Assembly (NCBI GenBank): GCA_000499405.2
Contig: HG738140.1
Location: forward strand, 1,631,024 to 1,695,023
Origin: Onchocerca volvulus
Lineage: Eukaryota > Nematoda > Chromadorea > Rhabditida > Onchocercidae
DNA: 64,000 nucleotides
Direction of reading: 5' to 3'
In this document: piece by piece, positions 45,600 to 59,092 of the stretch
How positions within the stretch are numbered: position 1 is the first letter of the stretch
Layout of the letters: each line of letters starts with the position of its first letter
Notes under the pieces: model-generated
Database searches by the model: none
The model's input: only the letters and a program-made list of their open reading frames with translations
Told to the model about the DNA's origin: nothing
Translations under genes and position numbers: made by a program

Positions 45600-48500
45600 C
45601 TTGAAAATATTGTGCTTCAATGTTATATTTGATTAACTTGAATCTAATCTGCGCAATAAGATTCTCGATTTTCTTACCATGAAATTATCAGACAAAATTT
45701 TGTGATAAAAATTGAGTAACAGGAAAAAAAGAAGGGAATTGGAAATGCTAAACACAAACGGAAGTGATGGAAAAAATGAGCAAAATTTTCTAAATGTGAC
45801 AATAAAAAGAAATTGGGAGAGATTGAAGGCAAAGTCGAGAGTCGAGAATGGGTCGAATAAGAGGAAGAAAAGCAAAAAAAAAAAAAAATGTGTAAAAAAA
45901 AGCTGCGATAAAATATGGAAAAACTGATTCAGAAAACGTCTCTCTCTTTCTTTTTTGCTTCTCATTTCAATTCAGTTTTTTTTTTGGAACATAAAGTCAC
46001 TTTTTGAAATTTGGCAAATGTTTTATAAAATGGGAAAATATTTCAGCATTCATCGATCCATCCATCAGCAAAAGATTAACAACAAATGTTCTCTTAAATT
46101 TAAATAATCTTTTTCTTTTGAATTTCTGAATATGATGAAATAGCAAATTGTTACTTACAACAATGCATTTAGAAATGAAAAGTTGAGAAGAGTGAAGGGG
46201 AAAGGAACGGAGTGCAGGAAAGGTCATTATATTTCACCTGTTCACCTGCTGACATCAAATCATTCATATTCATTTTATCCTATCATTGTTAATACCTAGC
46301 AATCAACAAAAGGTGCAACTTTCATTTTATTTATTTGCAAAGTCTGCTAATTATTAATTAATAAACTCTCTTCTGCAGTTTGATAAATTAGAAGGAGATT
46401 ATTTACAATCTCGATAATTATTAATTAATAAGCTCTCTTTTAAAAATTTTCATCATTTGTTGTGCTCAAAATTTCATCAGGCATGAAAAAATATTTTTTT
46501 TAAAAAAATAAGAAGCTCATAGGTAATTGAAATATTACTTGAGTTAAACAATTCCTCTTTAAAAAGAAAACTTGATGATATCAAAAAAGGAAGGATCAAA
46601 AATATGCAAAAGCTAGAACATGTCTATAATTAATAAATTTTGCAAAAATTTGCATAAACTTATCAATGATCTATTTATACCTGATTTAATTTATCGAAAA
46701 ATTAATTTATTACATATGATTATTATAATACAAATCAGCAGATATGATTACATTTATATAATTTATGTTTACTAAAAATTGATAATCATACATGCAAAAA
46801 TTTTTCTAACTTTTACAAAATACTCAATCGGTCAATAAAGATGACAATTTCAGAATAATAATTCGATCAATAAATATGATAATTGATAATAATAACTCAA
46901 TCAATAGTTGGTATTTTTACATGATAATTGGAATTAAGGTTGAATAGCACCTTTTATGTGGAATTTGACCGATATTAGATGACTAAAAGAAAAGTGCTAA
47001 ACAAATTTCGGAGAAAAATCAACTATATCTCAAATTTTTCGGACTACATCTCTTCGCCTAATCAAGTTGTTAAGTTTAATGTTAAAATTAGCTTTAAAAA
47101 AAAAAAGCGAAATCTCTAATCCTAATCAAATTTTAAAATTTGGTGTTGAAAATTAGCTTAAACGAAATAAAATACTCAATGATTAGAAAAACTTGATAAG
47201 TATGGAATCGAAAAATATTGACAATTGAAGAAAAATTTCAATTACTTGCACTGTGAAGTTTAAAAGCAGAAATTATTTCAAAAATTTAAAAACTAAAATT
47301 ATTTAGAGAAGAATGCTAAAACAAGCTATAATCAGGGCAAAATTATGAAATATATATTAAATTGAAGCAAAAATAATAGATAAAATTATGAAATCATAAA
47401 AAACGAAATAATTAATTGGACCAAAAAAAAAAAAAAAATGTAAAATATGATTTTGATAAATATATGATATATTTAGTACAGGCATAAATAATATATTTTC
47501 TGAACTTTTGAAACAGATAGATGTGGTAGTGAATAAAAACATATCCTGACATAGAATAAATCACAGAATTTGGCTATAGTTAAAAAAGATTTCCATGATT
47601 TAGCAGAGATTAAAATAATGATGGAAAAATTCAAAATAAGCCATATGCCAATTTTGTCATTTTGTGCTATCTATCATATGACGAAAATAAGCCAAGAAAA
47701 CTTAGAATTGATGAAATTCAAACCAAGAAAGCCAGAAACCAATAAGGCCCAGGCCAATGAAAGCTAGGAAACAATGAAGTCCAATATTTAATTTAGTTGG
47801 ATCGGAGAATAGCTTAAAAGTATATTGCAAACAAATTGAATGATAGATAGAATAGTATTTTTGAATAAAAATGAAGAAAGTAAACAGAAAAAAGAAAAAA
47901 AAAAAAATACTTGGGCCAACCATTTTGGCATAATTATATGGACTAATTCAATAATTCGATAAATTTTGCTCGGCCTAAAAAGAAATTGAACGAAAACTGA
48001 GTAAAAATTTCTAGTTATTTTAGTAATAATATCAAATCTTCCAGTAATATAGTATCATTTATTTTAGTAATAATATCAGAATTTCAATTATTTTTGGAAT
48101 ACTATCAAATCGATTATTTTTTCCTCCAAGAAAGAAAAAAAATTTGTTATTTTAAGTGAAATAGAAATGAAAAGACTACTTGAATGATGCAGGAAGTATT
48201 AATTAAAATGACATAAACAGAAGGGAAATTCGAGAAAATAACATTAATTAACTCTTATCTATAAAGCAAAAAAAAAGTAATTCAGTTCAAATATATAACG
48301 CAAAATTAGAAAAAATAAAATTAATCATTTAAAAGTTAGAAAAAATTTAACAATTAAAAAATTATGGAAAGAAGATTAATTTCAATCACATGATACTTAT
48401 CATTTCGACTAAATTATATCAACAAATTATGTTATATTGAAGTTAGTTTTAATTATATTACTAATTGAATCATATTGAAAATTATCAGTTAACAATAAAA

Positions 48501-50013
48501 TTTTATTTGCACGATCGATATGATAAAATAATTGATCATTTTATCAGGTGGCTAAATTTATTGTTGTGATATAGCAAATGATACAAATGGGTTATAGATT
48601 AATTTTTTTTTTAAAAAAAAAAAGATTGATTAAATTAGACAATAAATGAAGAATTAATTTAGAAATATAATTTGATAATGAATTTGAAGCACTGCAACAT
48701 CTCGCATATTATTGTTAATTGATGTAATTATCAAAATTGATCGATCGATATTGCCATCCTAAAGGATGACAATTCAATGGAAACAACAAAATAAATTTAA
48801 GAAGCACTTAAGATTCATTTGGGATAAAGAAAAAATAATTATTTTAGTGTTGTTAAGAATTTGTTAAGAATAATTGACAAAATGCCAAAAGAAACTTTTC
48901 AGATAATTGGAAAAAAAAAAAAGAAAACTTTCCGCTTATCTGCTGATACGAAGAATTTGATTGTTATCTGATAAGAAGAATTCATGATTGTTTCTTATCT
49001 GTTGATAAGAAAAGAGCAATAGCTATCAATTGATGATGATTATTAAAATACTTTCATCTAACAATACTTGGCCAATTTCAAATAAAAACATAAATAGTTA
49101 AGCTTAGCTTAGGCCTAAGTCAAATTGATATTTATTTGAGTCCAAAATTGAATTATTTAGTCCAAAATTGAATTACTCGAGTAATAGTTTACAAAATTTT
49201 CGAAACAAAAAAAAAAAAGCCGTATAATTCTATCCAAACATAAATCTTTGCTCCAATTAGAATTATTAAAGACAAATAAAGAAATTAGAATATTACTTTT
49301 TTCAAAACTTTTTAAATTTTTCATCAAAATATCTATAAAAAAAAAAAAAAAAGAAAGTTTCGAATTAAGTTGCATTAATAACTGAGAAATCTTTTTACAA
49401 AAATTATTTCATTTTAACATTTCTCTAAAAGATTTCTTAATTTAAAAATCAGTGATTTTTGAACAGTTGTTAATATATTTCTAGCTTGTTTATGATGTAT
49501 ATATGATAAACTTTGAAAGAAAATCAAACTTAAATGTCATTTTTTAATCGCATTTTCATTTTCTTTTCCAATCTATACTTATCAACAAATAACTTTATAA
49601 AGTTTTTTTCCATTTACCTAAAGTTGGTTTTATTATTGATAATCTATCTAAAGTAAATTTTGCAATTATCAACAGATCATTGATCAACTTTATTTGACCA
49701 AATATCACTGATTATTCTTATTGACTTCAACTTTGCCGAAAAGGTCATTTTACGACAAATTGATATTTAATGCATCAATGATTTACGAGCGATCTTTGAT
49801 TTTTTTTTATAATTTTTGAAATTTGGTACAACATAATAAGTTGAAATTTACAATAATACATACACTTATAATAGATCAAAAATTAAAAATCTAAAATTGA
49901 AACACTCATTCTTAAAATGTGAAAATTATCAAACAAATTCTGTTCAAATTTCCGTTGCTTGTATTAGTCGTTACATTTTTGAAAATAATTTAAATTCAAA
50001 AATCGTTAAATTT

Positions 50014-50046
<33 letters not shown>

Positions 50047-52180
50047 AGAAACATTTCGATTGCTTCATATATACAACAACTGCATTTGACATGCAATTAT
50101 GTCACCAAAATTGGTTGACAAATGTTAAATAAACTAAATGAAATGATTTCGAGAATTTCGAAATTTTTGAGATTAATAATAATAGATACATTCAATTTGA
50201 GGATATATAAAAATAGCGGAAGTGAATAAAAACGAAAGCTTAAAAATGAATTCAAATTTAAACTTGACAACGAATAAAAATCGAAACTTGAGAATGAAAG
50301 AAAAAAACTAAAACTTTTATTAAAACTTGAATTTTGATGTCTTAAAAGTCAAAAATTTTTTTTGCTAAGAATTATTCAAAAAAATTTTTCAAACAATGCA
50401 ATGAAAAATCGATGTAGTAATATTTTCATTTGTTGCTATGGAGAATATTTCTTTTGTATCTTCTCTGTCTCTCTCTCTCGTTGAAATAAAATTTAAAAGT
50501 TGAAAGGAAAAAAGTGAAATTTAAATGAATTCAAAATGATGGCATTCTCAATTTTAACGATCAAATAGACAAGAAGAAATGATAATCAAAAAAAAAAAAA
50601 AAAACTTAGATCAAGTGGAATAAAAATTTTCAATCAATTTTAAAATTATTGAACCGATGAGAAAGATGAAAAGATTTTTTTTTAAAAAAAAATCAAATTT
50701 TTCTTTTTTTTTTTCTTTTTTTTTTCATCTTTCAAATTCTCAAGAGAATTTTAGAATTAAAATATACGAAAATTTTCTATGATTGAAAAAAAAAAAAAAA
50801 TGGAAGTGTTGTCGTTTTAAATTTGAACTATTTCTCCACAAATGGCCATAAATTGAAATTCTAAAAGAAAAGAGTAAATAGCAATTTTGATCTCATCAAA
50901 AGTATGTTCTTTTTAAAATTATCTTTATTTCTTAGAAGAAGTTAATACAAATTTTGAAATTAATGTTTTTAGAATTACCTTTGACCTTTAAAAAGAAACA
51001 AAAAAGTATCAATTTTGATATTAGTAAGTAAGTTCCTTTTAGAATTTACTTGAACATTAGAATTTACCTTTGACCCTAAAAAAGCAAATAAAAATTTTGA
51101 TATTATGAAGTATGGTCATTTCAATATCAACTTTTGACCTTTAGTTTTTCTAAAAATTCATCCATAAAGCAATTCTTATTCATTTATAATCAATTTCTGT
51201 TGCAATTAATCCACTACAAGAAAGAAGTCAAATAATTATAGATTTTATAATCGTGTAATTAAATTAAAATTAGACAATAGCCAACTTTTTTTTTTTTTAA
51301 ATTCACTCTAACATGCGGAAGGAAGAAGTGAAAACATTCAAATTCAAATGATCATTTAGTAAGTGATAATCAGTAATGATTGCGATGATAACATTTTTGG
51401 TTTAACAATCAAATAATTATGGATTTAATAACATTAGGCTTATTAATTAAATAACTATTAATTTATTAGACAACTTATGTTATAATTTTGTGTTAAATTG
51501 CACTGATAATAATTCACATTTCGTTTTTTTTTTTTTTTTTTTGCATTTTAGCATTTGAAATTAACGTTAAATTATATTTTTTTAGCCAAAATTTTTCCCT
51601 AAGAAAAAAAATAGAAAAATTACTTAAAAATTTTTTGTTTTAAAACGAGTCTTTTTTTAAATTAAAGTTATAATAGAATTTCAAGTAATAATTTTATCAA
51701 ATGCAATATGTTCTGCATGCTAGAATTTTTGCATTAATTATCTTAGGTTCCCATGAAATAAATGATTCTTGATTCGTTATCGCTAGAATGGAAATGCTAA
51801 TGCTAATCTAATTTAAACTAATTTTGAGCAATTAAAATTAGCTTAAAATTCTTAATTAATTAATTAATTAATACGCATAACTTTTGCTTATTTTCATTAA
51901 TAATTTCTGCACATTAAATGCCTTAATGTATCACTTTAGATTAATGAAAAATGAATTTTCAAACAAATCTATCGCAATATAATGGAATGAAAAATTAATA
52001 TTAATTAAGCTTGAAAAGTATCATTTAGTAAAAAGAGATGAATGGAAACTTTTTTTTTGCTAACTTACTCTGTAAGAGCGAAGTTGAATTTTAAGTTGAA
52101 TTTCATTCTAAGAATTTTAAAGCGAAAATTTGAGTTGACAATATGTGACAACTTGAAAAGAGAAAAAAAGATTGATTGAA
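45600..52180. other. AT-rich intergenic stretch, no gene seen
   Basis: No coding exon I can support. Frames such as the Lys-rich one at 45712-45927 follow purine-rich simple sequence. Two CACCTG boxes lie at about 46236-46252. Long A and T runs are frequent, for example an A run of about 25 nt near 50020. Confidence 0.4.
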
Positions 52181-52184
52181 ATAG

Positions 52185-52222
52185 TATAAAAGGATCGGCT
52201 CTAGGCTCTAGGCTTTAGGCCA
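52185..52222 (+). promoter_or_regulatory. TATA-like box with CTCTAGG repeats
   Basis: TATAAAAGG is followed by CTCTAGGCTCTAGGCTTTAGG, three near-copies of a 7-mer that includes one TTTAGGC, close to the nematode telomere unit TTAGGC. No gene follows that I can see. Confidence 0.3.
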
Positions 52223-52410
52223 CGAAAAAAAAAAGAAAGAAATTACTCTCTGAAAGAGTACTAGGATTCTTGAACAATACATGTATAAGTATATATAACA
52301 TGTAATTGCTAGACTAATATACTATTTGAAGTAAACAATTGACAAGTTTGGCCAAAACAATGCTTTTTATTCTACTTATGAAGTAAATAGATATTTGATA
52401 TGTATGTCTG

Positions 52411-52477
52411 GCATGCATCTATACATGCATGCATGCATCTATACATGCATGCATGCATGAATGCATGCATGCATGCA
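52411..52477. repeat. ATGCATGC-rich tandem repeat
   Basis: Two 20-bp units with GCATGCATCTATACATGCAT, then a pure GCAT run. Strongly self-complementary. Confidence 0.85.
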
Positions 52478-55379
52478 CGTAATTTTATGCACATGTTTAT
52501 TTTTTTCGCAATTCATTTCCGGAAAAAAAGTTTTTGAGCCGGAAAGAATGAAAATTTGCTGCTTTTTAATATCAATTTTATAAGCATTGTCATTTAGTTT
52601 GTCAAAATAGATTTCGAAGGATTTTTTTTTTTCTCATAAATATTGTCATATTTTATTTGCTAATTTCAAATAAATATGAATTTAAATTATTCGATAAAAT
52701 GATGCGATTATTTCATTTGTTCAACTTGATTATAATTAAATTTGAAATGATTGAAAATTGAAATTAATTCGATTGGAATGATGTAAGACATTTTATTTAC
52801 TTTTTGATTCAGAAAAAAAAAAAAGAAAAAATTTGTCATTCCAATATTATTTCTTGGAATTTAATGAAAAAAAAAAAAAAATCCAATATTTCTCGGAATT
52901 TTTTTTTTCAAAATTACCGATTAAAGTTCAAAATAATTTAAAACAGCCATAAAAATAGATGAAAAATTTCGGTTAAATAAATATTTTAAAATTCTAAAAA
53001 AAAAAAGATCGAAAAATTGATTAAATGGAAAAAAAATTTACAAAAATTTAACTTTTTCAAATAGCAGCATTCATTGCGCTCCCCTAGATTATCAACAAAA
53101 TTGAAAAAAAACATGCAGCTTAAATTTCAAAAATTTGTTTTTCAAAAAAAAAAAAATTCTAAATGAAAATTAGCATAAATTTTGAGGACGAATAAGCAAT
53201 GCGCAATAGTGCAAGCTTTTTTTTTTTCTTGGCTTTTAGTTCCTTCAGATTCCCAATGGACTTGGAAAAAAACAAACTTTTTATAACTTTTTATGACTCA
53301 AAAACTGAAATATCACATTTTTTTGGGGAGAAGCGAAATAAATTGATTCTTTGAACGTTGCATCGATTATGAAGTGGCATGGAAAGGAAACAGCTGAAAG
53401 ATCAAAGATCGCATTCCCGATGGGTGCGGGAGAAATTCTGGTTCGAGGAAAATAGTTTCAAAGTAAAAAAAAAAAACCTTGCAACTTTTATTACTCAATG
53501 CTGTACAGGCCAAGTATTGGCTTTGTAATCAATTAATTGGCAACTTTTCTTGGCTAGTTTTATCCCCAAATTGAAAAGATTACATTTTGCCCGATTAAAT
53601 TTTGGCCCAACACAATGTCACTTTTTTTGTTTTTTCGGAATTTTTTTGAGGAAAATCAAAGACTAAAATTATTTTAAAATATAGAATTTCAAATTTCTAT
53701 TTTAAAATTTAGTCAAATTCCAAACTCTCTAGAAATTGTTTTCGTGAATTTAAAATTGTAAGAAAATTAAATAATTTTAGAGAAAAATTGAATTTAAATG
53801 AAATAATTTAATTTCGACGCTTCAAAAATTGTTTTTATGAGGAAAACCGAAAGTTGTAAATATTTAAGCATACATATGGAAATGGAATAAATTAAAAAGA
53901 TTATAAAGAATTTATCTTTCTTTACTTCTTCTTCCAATATTTCTCGCCCCAAATCATAAATTTGGATTTAAATTTAATTTAAAACACAACAGATATTTAA
54001 TTTCGGAGATTATAAATAGCATAACTCATTTGATAGATTTCAAATTTGCCTTGAGCCAAAAGATGATACATTGAGCTGTAATTGCAATATTCTATAATCT
54101 GAAATGAAATATTAAATTCATTTGAAATCAAAAATTGAAATTATACCGTTCTAAATATTTTTTCATATTTTACAAAAAGATACATCGAAAACTGATACTG
54201 AAAAACTTATGCACAATTACGATAGCAGTAACATTTTTTACGATTAAAACAGTTCGAATTTATCAAATTTGATTGCAATTGTTATCATTGTATTGATAAC
54301 AATTACAATCAGATCGATTTGAATCCCGAAATCTTATTGATTTCCGATATGATTCAGAGATCTTTCAAAAAAAAACTATTAAACTTCATCAGATGTAGCA
54401 TTACAATTATTGACATTTTCCTATTTGAAAAGAACCGATTGGATCCGAAAATCGATAAAAAAAGACGATTGGATCCAAAAATCTTCGAAAAAGCTGGCGG
54501 CAATTCAAAAATTTATAAAATTAAGCATAAATAAATGATTGAAATATTTATGAAAAAATATTTTTCAATGAAATTTCATAAGTCGTAAACCTTTTGCGAT
54601 ATTTTTCAACAATAGGCATCTAATGATATTTTCTTAAAGCAACAATGAGCATTTTGCTCATCTTCAAGAAAAATCAAAGAAAGGTCGCAAGATCGCATTG
54701 GTGAAGAATGGAATTTGAAAATTTTGATTTTAATTCATATTCCGAAATCTTATCACTGATATTCATTACTTTGGCAGACATCTTTTTAACAATCCACTGA
54801 TAAGTAAAGTGATCGTAATATCACTATGACTGAAATTTCATCATATTTCAAAAAAAAAAATAAATAAATAAATCTTTTTGTTTCTACGATAACTAAAAAA
54901 AAAAATGCTGAAAAATTTATCGAAGAAAGGGTTATGAAAAACAATTTTGAGAAATAAATGTATTGATTTTATCGTTATCAATGATTAAGAGAAAAGTAAA
55001 ATTTTTTTTGTTTAATTTTATTCGAATTAAAGCGATATTATTTATTGATTGCTATTTTAACAAAGTTTAACTGCAATTAAATAGAAAAATGAAACGAAAT
55101 TTTTGGTGCATGAATTTTGAAATTAAAAAAAAAAAAAAAAATGAAATTTGAAGCACGAAGAGGCAGAAAGGAATCAATCAAAATTTAACGAAAAAAAAAA
55201 GTAAAAAGAATTTATTTTTTTAAATTTCGGTTTGACACTTTCTGAAAAAAATATGTAATAGATTTAATATCGAGAAAGATGAATATATGTCTAAATAATA
55301 CCGAAAAAAATGGAAATTTTCAACCAAAATTTTAAAAAAAATGTATTTCATTTTAAAATTTCATAAATTTTTAAAATGG
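52478..55379. other. AT-rich intergenic stretch, no gene seen
   Basis: Apart from a hairpin (54271-54310) and a twofold CGATTGGATCC-type repeat at about 54437-54480, nothing was recognised. Slightly GC-richer patches near 53060-53460 and 53510-53620 have no sustained open frame. Confidence 0.4.
54271..54310. repeat. Short stem-loop
   Basis: The 17-nt arms GATTGCAATTGTTATCA and TGATAACAATTACAATC pair at 16 of 17 positions around the loop TTGTAT. Confidence 0.8.
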
Positions 55380-55750
55380 AAATCTTTGATTTATCTTATC
55401 ATAAATATGATGGCAAAATAATCTTAGCCGCAATCTTCTGCCTAAAGGAATGAAATGGAATAAATTTTTATGAAGTGCTAATTTTTATTTTACTAAATTT
55501 TTGATTTTTTCTATCATCAATGTCTTATCACAAATTTATCTTATCATAGATATAATTGATCCTAACTACAATCTTATGCTTGAAGAAATAAAATGAAGCA
55601 ACTTTTCATGAACAGTTAAGTTTTTACAAAAGTTTATGAAAATAGAAGTTTTCGATTTTCTTATCATCACTTTTCATAGATTTGTCTTATTATAGATATC
55701 ACTGATCCTAGCCACAATTTTATGATTAAAAAATGATATGAGGCAAGTTC
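55380..55750. repeat. Degenerate tandem repeat, about 130-bp unit, three copies
   Basis: Copies share TTATCTTATCATA(A/G)ATAT, a GATCCTA(A/G)C(C/T)ACAAT-like block, a TTATG(C/A)-plus-AAATGA block and a TTTTCATGAA block. Confidence 0.65.
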
Positions 55751-57172
55751 TCGAGAATAGCTAATCAATTCGGAAAAATCAAGAATTAAAAAATTGGATA
55801 ATATTGAATTCAAAAAGAAAGAAAGATCATTAAAACCATATATATTTATGATGAAAGGAAAGAAAATTCTTGTTCATCAATTTATTATTTGGCCAACTTT
55901 GGCTATAGAAAATGGCAAAATACCCTTGGGGATTTGATTCGATGCGAAAAAAAAAAAAAAAGAAAAAAGAAAACTAACGACAAAAATTGTCCATCATTTC
56001 TCATTTTTCTTTTTATTTGTTAGAAATTTTGCAAAAAAAAAAAAAAGAAAAACGAAAACTACCATATATAATATAATTAAGGTTATTTAATGATCCAACA
56101 TGAATTAGCATAATAGCAGATGATAACAAATGAATGATTCAAAGTTTTCGTTTTTAAATTTTTGAAAACTAATTATCAAAATCCATTTATCTAATTTGCA
56201 TTTTGCTAGAAATAGAATTTTTACATATTTTTTGATCCACTGCTTTTCAATAAATGTTGAAATTAATCTCCTTTAGGAAGACTATCCAAAAAAAAAAAAA
56301 AAAAAAAAAAATTATCCGTTATTAATGGCAAAAATGTTGCCATTTTCAATCTTTTCACTTTTCGTTTATTTCAAAACTAGCTAAATTCAAATAATCAAGA
56401 AAATTATTTCAAAAAAAAAAAAAAAAAAGCTCCTATTTACGAAATTTTCAACTGATACGGTAACTGATATAAGAATTCTAACGGATGTAGTAATTTTAAT
56501 CCTTTGAAGGAATATTAGTAATAAATAATATTCATTAATCATAAATTTATTATTTTCAAACCTTTTTCTTTTTCACTTATTTCGAAATAACTAAATTCAA
56601 ATAATTAAGAAATTAACTTCAAAAAAATGTTCTTGTTTTTAAATTTTCTTACTGATATGATATGTGATGTTTGATCTTTTAAGTAGAAAAATTAATCATT
56701 GAGTTTTTTTTAAGGTCAAAATTGTATTCATTCGCTGTCACATACATGGCTTATGTTGTAATTAAAGTTGCCAAGTGATTAAATTATCACATCTGATAAT
56801 TATCTTATCTTTTAGATTACTTAATGATCTCAAATTTTCCTACTCATTATCAGACGTCATTAATTATTACAATTGATAAATAGCAGAAAGATCGGTAAAT
56901 AATAAATGATAATGTAAATATATTTGTTGTGTAATTAAATAATAATTCAGGAAAAGAAAGTAATATAGTTTTCCAGAAATAGTCTAACTTTAAGTGGTAC
57001 CACAAAAAAGGCTACTTTTCTTCTCTATTAAACAATTTTGATAACGTATCAGTACTTCAAATCAGTTCTCTCTTCCTTATTCAATTTTATCAATAATTAG
57101 AATTCAAAATATTAAATTTAATTATCCGACAAAAGAAAGTATTTAATATTTAATGACACGAAAGCTTCTGCC
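55751..57172. other. AT-rich intergenic stretch, no gene seen
   Basis: Homopolymers and several GATA-type sites (TGATAA, TTATCT) near 56785-56880. No coding feature. Confidence 0.4.
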
Positions 57173-57180
57173 TATAAAAG
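57173..57180 (+). promoter_or_regulatory. Candidate TATA box
   Basis: TATAAAAG in a local GC-richer context, with GATA sites 300-400 bp upstream. A 22-codon ATG frame starts 67 bp downstream (57247-57315) and is followed by TTTCAG. No gene body could be attached. Confidence 0.25.
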
Positions 57181-57315
57181 TCATCATCGTAAGTTCAAAG
57201 TTCAAGAGATACAAGTAAAATATCATTTATTGAATTTTATGCCAAAATGATGTGCGGCATTTATTTAATTAATAAATTTTATTCTGTTCATTCTTTTTTG
57301 GTGGCATTTCAGTAA

Positions 57316-58535
57316 TTAGATCATTAAATTTACATATCGAATCCAATTTTAAAAAAAAAAAATGCATATCGAATCTAATTTATTTAAAAAAACTAATTAT
57401 TCGAAAAAGAAAAATGCCAATAATTTATTTTGAAAAAAAAATCAATTCCAATCTTCTTAAATAAAGAACTTCTTATCTAAAAATGAAAAAATAGGAATAG
57501 AAATAGAAATAGAAGCATTTAAGCAAAAAGATATAAATTCTGAAAAATGTCAAATACATTAAACTTAATAATGAAAAAATTACAATTTATTTGACGTTTT
57601 GAAAATGAATCAATTCTGACAAAAACAAATTTTAGAAAAGAATAAAGATTTCGAAGATTCTGAAAAATTACCAACGTTGATTTCATTTGAAACATGAAGA
57701 TTCTTACTTCGTTCTTTGTTTTTTTTCCAAGTTTTTTTTTTTTTTTTTTTTTTTTCAAGTTATATAAGAAAAAGCAAGCTAATCAAACAGACCATTGTCG
57801 AAAATAAAGAAGATAACGAACAAAATCTAACAATAATAAAAAAATAAAAGAAAAAAAACTGGAAGAAATTCAAAAAATAAAAACATTCTTTAACAAAAAA
57901 GAAATGAATAGAATTCATTACCATATTTTTTCTGGAAATATAAATTTTGAAAGCAAAATTTATAAAATTTTAAATTTTCTTATAAGTTTGCTTCCCTTAT
58001 ATTTGTGACATCCTTACTGTGGAAATATTGATCAACATTTGGGAATAAATCAAATTCTTTTTTTTTTTGAATACAATCTCCGATAATATAAATGATGTTA
58101 TATTTATTTTCAAGTATAAATTTATAGTTGATAACTTGAAAAAAAGTATGGAATTTGAATGAAATTTCAGAAATTTTGCTGAATATTTTTGATATTATTT
58201 AAAATCCTGACTAAAAATTAGTGTTAAATAAATTTATTGATTTCATAGAAAAACTTTTCCTTTTTTTTTTTTTTTTTAATATGCATACGGTGTAATTATA
58301 TAGTTATCAAAAATTGAAATTTTTGAAGCAGTCGAATCAATTGCAAAATTTCCGAAATGATTAAAACGAAACAAATAGTTTGCAAAATAAAAATAAGCAT
58401 TTCAAATTAAGCACTTTTTTTAAAGATTCGAAATTGCAGAACTTGTGTTGGAAAACCGAAATAAAGGTTATTCACATTAGTGTAAGTTCAACTTCCGTTC
58501 TCATTTTTATTTAGTAAAAAGTTAAATATGGTAAA
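57316..58535. other. AT-rich flank of the retroelement, no gene seen
   Basis: Only simple AT-rich sequence and homopolymers, including a T run of about 26 nt near 57729. No coding exon, RNA gene or LTR homology before 58536. Confidence 0.4.
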
Positions 58536-59063
58536 TGTTAGTTAAAATTGTTAAGAATAAGATGATTGATCACACTATTGTAATAGACTAAAACACAAAT
58601 GTAATCTCGACATTATTTGAAACTCTAAACTACTTTTTTGCAAAGGTATTAATGACTTCCGCTATGGAATTTTTACCACCCGAACCAGGACCAAACTCAT
58701 TAACGGCAACAGATCAAATAATCATCAAAGACGGTGCTCGCTTGATTGATGCGACCGCGTCTCGGATTCCACACACCCAGACAGCACCATGGGTGGACGA
58801 AAATGGTATATAAGCGGGAGCTGACGATCCGAAATTCATTCGTTCATTCAATCAAAGTACGACGTCGTTCCGCCGCTCCATCGCCATCTACCTCTCCCCT
58901 TTTTTTTTATATAATTTTTGCACGTTATTGTTATATATTTGTCACGTATTGTGCGTCGCGTCAGCTAATACTGGACGACACCTCACGCGTTGTAAACGAA
59001 GTAATAAAATACTCCTATTATTTAGTGTCGTGAAACACCTTATCCTAACACAACCAAGTTACA
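58536..59063 (+). repeat. 5' LTR of the BEL/Pao-like element
   Basis: Starts TGTTAGTT and ends AGTTACA, so it has TGT...ACA ends. The start was placed by alignment with the second copy at 63628. It contains a TATA box (58807-58814) and AATAAA (59003-59008). The 95-codon frame inside it is not a gene. Confidence 0.7.
58807..58814 (+). promoter_or_regulatory. LTR TATA box
   Basis: TATATAAG in the U3 region of the LTR, kept in the second LTR copy (63920-63927). Confidence 0.7.
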
Positions 59064-59073
59064 CGACGCTATC

Positions 59074-59091
59074 TGGTGCCCGAGGGTGAGG
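59074..59091 (+). other. Putative primer-binding site
   Basis: TGGTGCCCGAGGGTGAGG starts with the TGG that pairs to a tRNA CCA end and lies 10 bp after the LTR. The priming tRNA was not identified. Confidence 0.45.
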
Positions 59092-59092
59092 T

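Noticed and set aside
45633..45965. 110-codon minus frame and its 71-codon plus partner
   Set aside because: Both follow a purine-rich, Lys- or Phe-coding simple sequence with no domain, splice sites or start context.
57247..57315. 22-codon peptide after the TATA box as a gene
   Set aside because: Too short and without a downstream exon or conserved feature; kept only as a note on the promoter candidate.
58746..59033. 95-codon plus frame in the LTR
   Set aside because: It lies across the TATA box, R region and polyadenylation signal of an LTR and has no protein similarity I recognise.
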